A DNA stretch of 64,000 nt from Bacteroidales bacterium (GCA_017962445.1 JAGCVI010000022.1:18558-82557), one strand, 5' to 3'. Numbered from the stretch's first letter, positions 8,327-16,900 are shown. Numbers and translations are program-made. The notes: generated from the sequence alone by a model not told the origin.

Positions 8327-11300
8327 ATGGAACAGAAAATATTAGGTATTGACCTGGGAACAAACTCCTTGGGTGTCGCATTAAGAAATGTTGATAATGG
8401 TGGTAGTATTACAAATCAATTGGATTATTATTCGTCAATAATATTCAATTCAGGTGTCGGTAAAGACACTAAAGGAGAATACTCGTATGCGGCGGAGCGT
8501 ACCAAATACCGCTCAACTCGCCGACTCTATCAGTCACGCAAATACCGAATATGGGCCACATTGAAATTGCTCATTGCCCACGGTTGCTGCCCTCTTTCAG
8601 AGGACAATCTCGAAAGATGGAGTAAATACGACAAAGAAAAAGGATTGAAACGAGAATACCCTGTTGATGTCCCCGAGTTTGAGCAATGGGTTCGGTTGGA
8701 TTTCAACGGTGACGGAATAGCCGACTACAGCAGCCCCTACCAACTTCGAGCTGAACTCATGGAACGAAAATTTGATTGGGACAACCAAACCGACCGCTAT
8801 AAATTTGGCCGTGCAATGTATCATATCGCCCAACGAAGAGGGTTCAAGAGCAGTAAAGGAGAGACTTTGAAAGATGCTGGAGACAATGAAGACTTGTCAA
8901 CTATCGAAGTTGAGTCGGCAATGAAGAAATCGGAAGAAAAGAAGTCGAAAGGCATTACCGAATTCATGAAAGAGCACAACCTTGCAACTGTTGGATGTGC
9001 ATTTGCGAAACTTGAGAAAGAAGGCATCAGAGTAAGAAATCACCCCGAATATCAGGCCGTGCAGTCGCAGTACCGCGAAGAGATTGATAAAATCTGCCAA
9101 TATCAGCACATCGACAAACTATCTCCTGAACTATACCGAGGGCTTATAAGCACAAAGAAGGGCGAAGGTACAATATTCTATCGCCGTCCATTACGTTCTC
9201 AGAAGGGCAACATCGGAAAATGCACTCTTGAACCCACAAAACGGCGCTGTCCGGTCAGCCATCCAGATTACGAAGAATATCGTGCATTGACATTCATAAA
9301 TAACATAAAGTATCGTGTCTCTCCCGATGAGGAATGGAAAAACCTGTCAGATACCGAACGAGAGCAAATATTCGACACTCTGTTTTGCCGAGCAAAAGGA
9401 ACATTCAAATTCGCTGACATTCGTACTTGGATTGAGAAGAACCATAGCGAACTTCACCTCGACTACAACAATCGCACTATAAACTATCGTGATTATGCAA
9501 CTGTGGCAGGGTGTCCTATCATTTCACGCTTAAAGAAAATTCTCGGAGATGAGTGGCGCACAAAAGAGATACTCACAGAGCGAGAACGCGCAAACAACAA
9601 GTCGGGAGAGATTCACAGAATAAGCTATAATTATGAAGATTTATGGCACCTGTGCTTCTCATGCGATGACTACGAAGATCTTTACGAATTCGTACAGATT
9701 CGCCTCGGATTTAACGAAACACAAGCCAAAGAAATGACCAGAATGTGGAGTTCGATGCAAGACGGATATACCACATTGAGTCTGAAAGCGATTAGAAACA
9801 TTCTGCCTTTCCTGCGCGAAGGATTTATATACAGTGATGCCGTACCTCTGGCCAAGATACCTGACATTATCGGCAAAGAAAAATGGGCGACAAACAGGGA
9901 TAGTGTTTTATCTGCCATTGAAGCCATCAACAACAATACCACCCATAATAGGCTCGTTTATAATCTCACCAACACAGTTATTTCAAATTATAAAGCGTTA
10001 TCTTTCGAAGATCAGTTTGCATATAAAAACACAGACTACACGCTTACTGATGCCGATAAGAAGGATATACTCAAATGCTGTATCGAATATTTTGGCGAGA
10101 AAAGATGGGAACAAATGCCCGATACGGAACAAAAGACACTACAGGATGAGATTTCAACCCTTTATCAGCAATTCTTTGCCTCATCAAGACGGGAGTATTA
10201 CAAACTACCCAAAACAAGTGACACATTAAAAAAACATCTCTCCAGATTATTCACAGACATCAACAACGAAGAGTGGGATAATCTCTACCATCATTCACAA
10301 ATCAGTCTTTTTCCACAGTCACAACCCAAATTAGGGACACCGGATATTGGCTCCATAAAAAATCCAGTTGTACTCAGGGCTCTCCATGTGCTCCGCAAAA
10401 CCATAAATACTTTGCTGACCGAAGGGATGATAGACGAGGATACTCGTATTGTAGTAGAAACTGCACGGGAGATGAACGACGCAAACTGGCGTCGAGCAAT
10501 TGAGCGTTACCAGAAAGAGCGCGAGAAAGAAAATGCTGCCATTGCCGAAATAATACGTGAGTTTCGTCCCAACTACACCGATAGCGACATAGAGAAAGGA
10601 CGGTTGTTATTTGAGCAGAACATTATTACAGAAACAAATCGTGATGCGAAGCAAAAAGCAGAACGGTTTGCTATCGATTTGCAGAAATACAAACTTTGGA
10701 AAGAGCAGAACTTTCAATGTCTCTATACGGGGAAACACATAAGCGTCTCAGATCTTTTCGACGATAGTGTTGTCGATATTGAGCATACTGTTCCTCGCAG
10801 TTTGTCGTTTGACAATTCATTGAGCAACAAAACAGTATGCTTTGCCCACTTCAACAGGTACACCAAGAACAACCAGATACCGTCAGAGCTTTCTAATTAT
10901 AATGAAATTCTGCAGCGCATTAAACCTTGGGAAGAAAAACTTGAGCATATCAAGTCTCAAATAGAATTGTGGAAAGGCAAAGCTCGCACATCCCCCACGA
11001 TTGAACGCAAAAACGAATGTCTGCAACAGAAACACCAATGGGAGCTGGAACGTGACTATTGGCAAGCGAAAGTCAATACATTCACCATACAGAAAGATGA
11101 GATGGATCTTGGTTTCCGCAACAGCCAACTGGTTGACACCCGTATCATTACAAAATATGCCTTCCACTATCTCAAATCTGTATTCAACCGCGTAGATGTA
11201 GAGAAAGGCAACGTCACCGCCACTTTCCGTAAGATACTTGGTGTGCAAAGTATCGATGAAAAGAAAGACCGAAGCAAACATTCGCACCACGCTGTAGATG

Positions 11301-12478
11301 CTGCCATTCTTACGCTTGTTCCTACGGCGGCCAAACGTGACAAGATGATAGAACTATATTACAAACTTGAAGATGCACCCAACTCAGAGAAAGAGAATCT
11401 TCGAATAGCCCTCCAAAAGGAAGTGTATGATTGTCGTATAGGATCTGTAAGTGGACTACTTGAAACCATTGAAAACAACATACTGGTAAATCATATTACA
11501 AAAGACCAAACATTAGCGCCATCACACAAAAGGCGGCATATAAACGGTCATCTTATTGAGGGACAATGGCAAACCGGAGACTCTGTCAGGGGAAGTCTGC
11601 ATAAAGACACTTTCTATGGAGCCATCAAATCGCCGACAGGAGATTTGTATATGGTAAAACGTAAACCAATAAAAACCATGTCTGAGAAAGATATTAAAAC
11701 AATAGTCGACGAGCGTTTGAAGGAGATGATACGAACACAATTAAAGCACAAAATGGAGGATGAAGGCTTGTCGGCATCAAAAGCAATGGAAAGCGATTTC
11801 TATATGTTAGACATAAAAGGAAACCCCATTACACAGGACCGTAACGGACGCCCCATTGCACCGTTACGCCACGTACGCTGCTACGCAAAAGCAGGACGTG
11901 GTTTCCTTAAAATCGATACTGCCCTGCCAATAAAAAAACAAACCTATCCTTCGAAACAAGATTATAAAAATGCCTACTATGCCCAAAACGACGACAACTA
12001 CCTCTGCTTGTTCTACGAAGGTATGGTAAAAGGTAAAGTGCAACGTTCATTCCGCCTTGTCAACTATTTGGACGTTTCAAAGCTGAATCTTAAAAACGAA
12101 AACACGCTGTTTCATGAGCAAGAATTTGCATTTTATGAGGGCAATCATAGTATGCCATTAAGAGCCATCATAAAGAAAGGTACACGAGTACTGTTATTCG
12201 CCAACACTCCCGATGAAATACCCGACCTTGACACTGATGCATTGAGTAAACGGCTATATATCGTTTACAAATTCAATGCGATGGGTACTCCTAATATTTA
12301 TCTCAGACATCATTTAGAAGCACGTGTTGAAACTCAATGTGAATCTTCTGAAAAATCAAGTACATACGATACAAATACACCATTTTCATATCTTTCAATG
12401 AAAGCCAACAATTTCAAGGCTCTCATTGAACATTATGACTTTGAAGTCGACCCTCTTGGAAACATAATCTTCAAATAA
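8327..12478 (+). CDS. cas9: Cas9 endonuclease, type II-C
   Basis: RNA-guided double-strand DNA nuclease, 1383 residues. RuvC-I is at the N-terminus (GIDLGTNSLGVALR, Asp9). An arginine-rich bridge helix follows (RTKYRSTRRLYQSRKYRIW, about residues 63-81), then the REC lobe. RuvC-II is TRIVVETAREMND near residue 705. The HNH domain has DIEHTVPRSLSFDNS and the downstream Asn of KTVCFAHFNRYTKNN (about residues 820-845). RuvC-III is KHSHHAVDAAIL near residue 985. The C-terminal region is the WED/PAM-interacting part. All catalytic residues are present, so it should be active. Only cas1 and cas2 follow (no csn2 or cas4), which defines II-C. It is 3 bases from cas1. Base composition is more AT-rich than cas1-cas2 and the nearby housekeeping genes. 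Confidence 0.97.
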   Translation: MEQKILGIDLGTNSLGVALRNVDNGGSITNQLDYYSSIIFNSGVGKDTKGEYSYAAERTKYRSTRRLYQSRKYRIWATLKLLIAHGCCPLSEDNLERWSKYDKEKGLKREYPVDVPEFEQWVRLDFNGDGIADYSSPYQLRAELMERKFDWDNQTDRYKFGRAMYHIAQRRGFKSSKGETLKDAGDNEDLSTIEVESAMKKSEEKKSKGITEFMKEHNLATVGCAFAKLEKEGIRVRNHPEYQAVQSQYREEIDKICQYQHIDKLSPELYRGLISTKKGEGTIFYRRPLRSQKGNIGKCTLEPTKRRCPVSHPDYEEYRALTFINNIKYRVSPDEEWKNLSDTEREQIFDTLFCRAKGTFKFADIRTWIEKNHSELHLDYNNRTINYRDYATVAGCPIISRLKKILGDEWRTKEILTERERANNKSGEIHRISYNYEDLWHLCFSCDDYEDLYEFVQIRLGFNETQAKEMTRMWSSMQDGYTTLSLKAIRNILPFLREGFIYSDAVPLAKIPDIIGKEKWATNRDSVLSAIEAINNNTTHNRLVYNLTNTVISNYKALSFEDQFAYKNTDYTLTDADKKDILKCCIEYFGEKRWEQMPDTEQKTLQDEISTLYQQFFASSRREYYKLPKTSDTLKKHLSRLFTDINNEEWDNLYHHSQISLFPQSQPKLGTPDIGSIKNPVVLRALHVLRKTINTLLTEGMIDEDTRIVVETAREMNDANWRRAIERYQKEREKENAAIAEIIREFRPNYTDSDIEKGRLLFEQNIITETNRDAKQKAERFAIDLQKYKLWKEQNFQCLYTGKHISVSDLFDDSVVDIEHTVPRSLSFDNSLSNKTVCFAHFNRYTKNNQIPSELSNYNEILQRIKPWEEKLEHIKSQIELWKGKARTSPTIERKNECLQQKHQWELERDYWQAKVNTFTIQKDEMDLGFRNSQLVDTRIITKYAFHYLKSVFNRVDVEKGNVTATFRKILGVQSIDEKKDRSKHSHHAVDAAILTLVPTAAKRDKMIELYYKLEDAPNSEKENLRIALQKEVYDCRIGSVSGLLETIENNILVNHITKDQTLAPSHKRRHINGHLIEGQWQTGDSVRGSLHKDTFYGAIKSPTGDLYMVKRKPIKTMSEKDIKTIVDERLKEMIRTQLKHKMEDEGLSASKAMESDFYMLDIKGNPITQDRNGRPIAPLRHVRCYAKAGRGFLKIDTALPIKKQTYPSKQDYKNAYYAQNDDNYLCLFYEGMVKGKVQRSFRLVNYLDVSKLNLKNENTLFHEQEFAFYEGNHSMPLRAIIKKGTRVLLFANTPDEIPDLDTDALSKRLYIVYKFNAMGTPNIYLRHHLEARVETQCESSEKSSTYDTNTPFSYLSMKANNFKALIEHYDFEVDPLGNIIFK

Positions 12479-12481
12479 GAC

Positions 12482-13387
12482 ATGATTAAGCGCACCATCT
12501 GTTTTTCGCATCCAGCTTACCTCTCGCTGCGCAACGGGCAGTTGGTGGTCAAACTGGAACCCCATGACGACGAGCCGGAGAAGCAGGCGACGATACCCAT
12601 CGAGGACATCGGCGTCGTGGTGCTCGACCATCGGCAGATAACAATCACCCATGGCGTGATAGCCGCCCTGCTTGACAACAATGCCGCTGTCGTCACCTGC
12701 GACAATTCGCACATGCCTGTAGGTCTTATGCTGCCACTTGAAGGACACACCGTGCAGCAAGAGCGTTTTCAAGACCAGCTGGGTTCTTCCCTGCCTTTGC
12801 GTAAACAATTGTGGCAACAGACCGTGCAGCAAAAGATCTTGAACCAAGCGGCTTTGCTGCACGAATTACACGGCATTGAGACAGGCAACATGCGTCAATG
12901 GGTTAAAGAGGTGCTTTCAGGAGATAGCACCAATCTCGAAGGGCGCGCAGCTGCCTTCTATTGGAGTAGGATGTTCCCCTCCATCCCAAACTTCACACGC
13001 GGCCGCGACGGTGTCTACCCCAACGCACTGCTCAACTACGGCTATGCTATACTGCGTGCCGTTATCGCCCGAGCCCTTGTGGGCAGTGGTCTCCTACCCA
13101 CTCTCGGCATCCATCACCATAACCGATACAATGCCTACTGCCTGGCCGACGACATCATGGAACCCTATCGCCCCTACGTCGACCGTCTGGTGGTAGAGAC
13201 AATGGCCGTATGCTGCGATGTAGAGGTTACCACAGCCATCAAAAGCCGATTACTGACTGTTCCCACTCTTGAAGTACGCATAGGTGGACAACGAAGTCCT
13301 CTGATGGTTGCCGCCAGTCAAACTACAGCTTCGCTGGCACGCTGTTTCGCTGGCGAAAGCCGTCGGGTTGTATACCCGGAGATGTAA
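12482..13387 (+). CDS. cas1: Cas1 integrase, type II
   Basis: Metal-dependent integrase that inserts new spacers as a complex with Cas2, 301 residues. The N-terminal beta domain begins MIKRTICFSHPAYLSLRNGQ. Catalytic residues of the helical domain are in place: Glu in TNLEGRAAAFYW, His in LPTLGIHHHNRYNAY, and the acidic pair in CLADDIMEPYRPYVD. It starts 3 bases after cas9 and is 1 base before the cas2 start codon, so the three genes form an operon. Its GC content is visibly higher than that of cas9. Confidence 0.96.
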   Translation: MIKRTICFSHPAYLSLRNGQLVVKLEPHDDEPEKQATIPIEDIGVVVLDHRQITITHGVIAALLDNNAAVVTCDNSHMPVGLMLPLEGHTVQQERFQDQLGSSLPLRKQLWQQTVQQKILNQAALLHELHGIETGNMRQWVKEVLSGDSTNLEGRAAAFYWSRMFPSIPNFTRGRDGVYPNALLNYGYAILRAVIARALVGSGLLPTLGIHHHNRYNAYCLADDIMEPYRPYVDRLVVETMAVCCDVEVTTAIKSRLLTVPTLEVRIGGQRSPLMVAASQTTASLARCFAGESRRVVYPEM

Positions 13388-13388
13388 T

Positions 13389-13721
13389 ATGGACCGATTC
13401 AGCGAATACCGCATCATGTGGCTTCTTGTGTTCTTCGACTTGCCTACCGACACCAAAAAAGAACGCAAAGCCGCTTCAGATTTCCGTAAGAAACTTATCG
13501 GCGACGGATTCACGATGTTCCAATTCTCGATATACGTACGCCATTGTGCCAGCCGCGAGAATGCCGACGTGCACCTAAATCGCGTGAAAGCCTGCCTGCC
13601 GGAATTCGGGCAGGTGGGATGTCTGACGATTACTGATAAACAATTTTCGGAGATAGAGTTGTATGTCTGCAAAAAGGAGGTCGAACCCAATGCGCCAGGA
13701 CAACAGTTAGAGTTATTTTAG
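13389..13721 (+). CDS. cas2: Cas2, type II
   Basis: Small structural partner of Cas1 in spacer acquisition, 110 residues. The ferredoxin-like fold is recognisable from MWLLVFFDLPTDTKKERKAA, with the conserved Asp after the first strand, and FTMFQFSIYVRHC. The ATG at 13389 follows the cas1 stop by 1 base and gives the standard length. The C-terminal tail runs KKEVEPNAPGQQLELF. A bidirectional terminator follows. Confidence 0.95.
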   Translation: MDRFSEYRIMWLLVFFDLPTDTKKERKAASDFRKKLIGDGFTMFQFSIYVRHCASRENADVHLNRVKACLPEFGQVGCLTITDKQFSEIELYVCKKEVEPNAPGQQLELF

Positions 13722-13750
13722 GATTGAAAAAACAATTATCATAAACAAAA

Positions 13751-13779
13751 AATCCCGCCCAAACAGGCGGGATTTTTTT
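13751..13779. terminator. Bidirectional terminator between cas2 and the II-C array
   Basis: AATCCCGCC (13751-13759) pairs with GGCGGGATT (13766-13774) with a CAAACA loop; T-run on the right and A-run on the left. It can end the cas9-cas1-cas2 mRNA from the left and the minus-strand pre-crRNA from the right. Confidence 0.88.
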
Positions 13780-13830
13780 AGCCTTTGACAGCTAATAGAA
13801 CATTGAATATCATTGGATTGTTGACATCGT

Positions 13831-15665
13831 GATGTCAAAGAGCTAATAACAATGTTTTCTTTTCAAGCAATTCACAACACGACGGCCCTGCTGTTGTGCA
13901 GTGGTTTTGATGTCAAAGAGCTAATAACAATGTTTTCTTTTCAAGCAATTCACAACAATGTTTCACTTCCTATTTGGTTTGGATTGATGTCAAAGAGCTA
14001 ATAACAATGTTTTCTTTTCAAGCAATTCACAACAGATACCAAGTTGTTTACAACAACGACGAAGATGTCAAAGAGCTAATAACAATGTTTTCTTTTCAAG
14101 CAATTCACAACGAAAAACCGCTGCTGTCGTCCCGACGGCGGATGTCAAAGAGCTAATAACAATGTTTTCTTTTCAAGCAATTCACAACCAGCTTCGTAGT
14201 TGGAGAAGTCCTGGCAGTGATGTCAAAGAGCTAATAACAATGTTTTCTTTTCAAGCAATTCACAACTATGGTGATGCTCTTCGTCAAGGTCAGATGATGT
14301 CAAAGAGCTAATAACAATGTTTTCTTTTCAAGCAATTCACAACTTCCATGCAGCCGTACTTGTCCATCATGTGATGTCAAAGAGCTAATAACAATGTTTT
14401 CTTTTCAAGCAATTCACAACAAACAAAGATAAGACTTTTTTTTGAATTGGGATGTCAAAGAGCTAATAACAATGTTTTCTTTTCAAGCAATTCACAACTC
14501 CTTTTCGCACGTATATACACGTGGACGTGATGTCAAAGAGCTAATAACAATGTTTTCTTTTCAAGCAATTCACAACCCATGGCAAAAGAGCCAAACGTTT
14601 GCAAGTGATGTCAAAGAGCTAATAACAATGTTTTCTTTTCAAGCAATTCACAACTACAGAGAGAGGGCTATACACCACCCGACTGATGTCAAAGAGCTAA
14701 TAACAATGTTTTCTTTTCAAGCAATTCACAACACCTCCTCGAGATACCACCCGAGCGACGGCGATGTCAAAGAGCTAATAACAATGTTTTCTTTTCAAGC
14801 AATTCACAACATTAACCTTTAAAAATTCAACATTATGAAAGATGTCAAAGAGCTAATAACAATGTTTTCTTTTCAAGCAATTCACAACAATCACGCGCCG
14901 CGTTTGAGGCCTCGTTTAGATGTCAAAGAGCTAATAACAATGTTTTCTTTTCAAGCAATTCACAACTTGGCAGGCGATGCTTATTACGCAGTTAGTGATG
15001 TCAAAGAGCTAATAACAATGTTTTCTTTTCAAGCAATTCACAACTTCTCAGTAGCAGTCTTAGTAGACATCTTAGATGTCAAAGAGCTAATAACAATGTT
15101 TTCTTTTCAAGCAATTCACAACGACAGTCACCGTTGCAGCCGACGAAGTGAAGATGTCAAAGAGCTAATAACAATGTTTTCTTTTCAAGCAATTCACAAC
15201 AAATTTCAACATTCTAAATTCAAAATTTAGATGTCAAAGAGCTAATAACAATGTTTTCTTTTCAAGCAATTCACAACCGCCGAAGGCTTTATTATCCAGA
15301 AAGACAGATGTCAAAGAGCTAATAACAATGTTTTCTTTTCAAGCAATTCACAACCGAGGTAGACATCAGCGTGAGTCCGAGCAGATGTCAAAGAGCTAAT
15401 AACAATGTTTTCTTTTCAAGCAATTCACAACTTGGCCAAGGCTCTGTACACGGGGGTCTTCGATGTCAAAGAGCTAATAACAATGTTTTCTTTTCAAGCA
15501 ATTCACAACAAAGTCGGCGAGACCTACACAGAAGAGGGCGATGTCAAAGAGCTAATAACAATGTTTTCTTTTCAAGCAATTCACAACCATAAACGAGTAA
15601 CATATTATTTTATTGTGGATGTTAAAGAGCTAATATCAATGTTTTCTTTTCATTTAGTTTGTAGC
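13831..15665 (-). CRISPR. Type II-C CRISPR array, 24 repeats, 23 spacers
   Basis: The 48-base repeat on the plus strand starts GATGTCAAAGAGC and ends CAAGCAATTCACAAC; spacers are 29-30 bases. Repeat starts run every 77-78 bases from 13831 to 15618. Twenty-three repeats look identical; the last, at 15618, is degenerate (GATGTTAAAG, TAATATCAATG, and the last 15-20 bases lost). Strand is assigned minus because the tracrRNA anti-repeat pairs with the repeat in that orientation, so each crRNA is a spacer followed by GTTGTGAATTGC. No AT-rich leader is seen at the right end, which runs straight into a broken gene. Apparent reading frames through the array are translations of the repeat and not genes. 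Confidence 0.97.
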
Positions 15666-15905
15666 TGCGGTTGCCGCTACGGGCTTCTAAGAAACCGAAC
15701 TCGGTAAGCTGGCGCAGGTGACGCTTGGCGGTGGTGAAGGCTTCCTTGTCTGCCACAAAGTCCAGAATATCGACCATTTCCTCGGCAAAAGTAGGTTTTA
15801 TCGACCATTTTCTGCCGCAAATCGGTTTTATCGACCATTTTCTTCGAAGTGGAGTTTACATATTGGTTGATATCGATACGCAAATGCTGGGTGTGGAGGG
15901 TGATC
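15622..15905 (-). pseudogene. Remnant of a winged-helix DNA-binding protein
   Basis: On the minus strand a protein-like frame runs from about 15905 (TLHTQHLRIDINQYVNS), through two copies of KMVDKT, to a helix-turn-helix-like stretch (FTTAKRHLRQLTEFGFLEA) and ends at a stop at 15622. The second half is in a different frame: one extra base in an A4 run (15787-15790) breaks FAEEMVDILDF. There is no proper start; an in-frame stop lies just upstream. The last dozen codons lie inside the degenerate final CRISPR repeat. Probably the tail of a larger ATPase or regulator; the identity of the intact gene is not known to me. Confidence 0.55.
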
Positions 15906-15960
15906 GGTTACAGCTATTATACGAGTTCCCTATGATGCTCTCGCGGCGCGTACGCTGCTG

Positions 15961-16239
15961 CTACTCCACCTCCCGCTGCGCTATCACCAGACAGTCGTGC
16001 TCGTAGCCGTACTGCATCTGCATCCACGAATCATATGGTATACCCAGTTCTTTTTCCAACGCCATTGCAAGGGCTACGGTGAAACTGCGCTTCCCCTTGA
16101 TCAACTCGTTGAGGTGACTTGGAAGAATGCCAATCTTTGCGGCGAGGTCTTTCTGCTTGATTCCGCGTTCTTTCAACTCTTCATTGAGAATTTCGCCCGG
16201 ATGTACTGCACGGAGCCCTGTGATTCTATCGTTGTCCAT
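15961..16239 (-). CDS. higA: HigA/VapI-like XRE antitoxin, solitary
   Basis: About 92 residues from the ATG at 16239 (MDNDRITGLRAVHPGEIL). It has the HigA hallmark HPGEILNEELKERGIKQ and an XRE helix-turn-helix (KDLAAKIGILPSHLNELIKG) followed by ALAMALEKELGIP. HigA proteins repress their own operon and neutralise the HigB RNase. No HigB-like gene is found on either side, so it is a stand-alone regulator or a relic. Upstream are a TATCTTTG -7 box and palindromes that could be its operators. A longer start at 16263 is possible but adds an atypical leader. Confidence 0.8.
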   Translation of the reverse strand: MDNDRITGLRAVHPGEILNEELKERGIKQKDLAAKIGILPSHLNELIKGKRSFTVALAMALEKELGIPYDSWMQMQYGYEHDCLVIAQREVE

Positions 16240-16260
16240 AATGCAAGAGAAAAATTTGTG

Positions 16261-16316
16261 CAAAGATAATAAATAATTCTGAATTATGGGAATTTTTTTT
16301 GTGTTGACACAAAAAA
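16261..16316 (-). promoter_or_regulatory. higA promoter region with palindromes
   Basis: The plus strand CAAAGATA (16261-16268) gives TATCTTTG on the minus strand. Next to it are the palindrome ATAATTCTGAATTAT (16271-16285) and a 10-base inverted repeat TTTTTTGTGT/ACACAAAAAA (16295-16316). The first overlaps the promoter spacer and could be a HigA operator; the second could be an operator or the terminator of the gene to the right. Confidence 0.5.
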
Positions 16317-16403
16317 TATCTTGAGCACGCTGATACCCTGCATATTTGTGTTTTTATGCAAAATAATGGCTCTGGCAGCAATGTCGCCCGTAGGCGAGTT
16401 CAC

Positions 16404-16889
16404 CTATCGCGTTGTTTTTTGGCCTTGGTACGAGCCGCTGGCGTCGTAGTAGCGCGTTGTGGTACCTGACGAGTTTGTCGTTGAGGTGGAATAGCCTTGA
16501 TATGAGCCGCTGGCGTTGTAGTAGCGTGTCGTGGTCACGCCTGAGGAATTGGTGGTTGAGGTTGAATAGCCGTCGTATGAGCCGCTGGAATTGTAGAAGC
16601 GGGTGGTTGTGGTGCCGGACGAGTTGGTCGTTGACGACGACTGCCCTTGGTAGGAACCGCTCGAATTGTAGTAGCGTGTGTTGGAATTGCCCGACGAATT
16701 GGTGGTGGTATTCGACTGTCCCTGATAGGAACCGCTTGAGTTGTAGTACCTTGTGTTCGAGCCGGACGAGTTGGTCGTCGTTTTCTCCTGGCCTTGGTAT
16801 GAGCCGCTCCGGTTGTAGTAGTTGCCGGTCTGTGCGGCAGCCATCGATGCAAATGCCAGTGCTGCTATAAATAATATGTTCTTTTTCAT
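16404..16889 (-). CDS. Secreted protein of tandem Tyr/Ser/Gly-rich repeats
   Basis: 161 residues from ATG 16889. A signal peptide (MKKNILFIAALAFASMAAAQ) is followed by six or seven repeats of about 23-25 residues built on RYYNSSGSYQGQS, TTNSSG and TT(T)R. The repeats are similar enough at DNA level to allow length change by slippage. No enzyme motif. The aromatic and polar pattern fits a surface or matrix protein, but the role is unknown. The open frame continues upstream into topB, but the start at 16889 is the only one with a signal peptide; it lies 12 bases after topB on the same strand. Confidence 0.75.
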   Translation of the reverse strand: MKKNILFIAALAFASMAAAQTGNYYNRSGSYQGQEKTTTNSSGSNTRYYNSSGSYQGQSNTTTNSSGNSNTRYYNSSGSYQGQSSSTTNSSGTTTTRFYNSSGSYDGYSTSTTNSSGVTTTRYYNASGSYQGYSTSTTNSSGTTTRYYDASGSYQGQKTTR

Positions 16890-16900
16890 TGTGTATATGT

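Noticed and set aside
13974-15707. Open frames through the II-C array giving DVKELITMFSFQAIHN repeats
   Set aside because: Translation of the CRISPR repeat, whose period is a multiple of three (78) so frames stay open.
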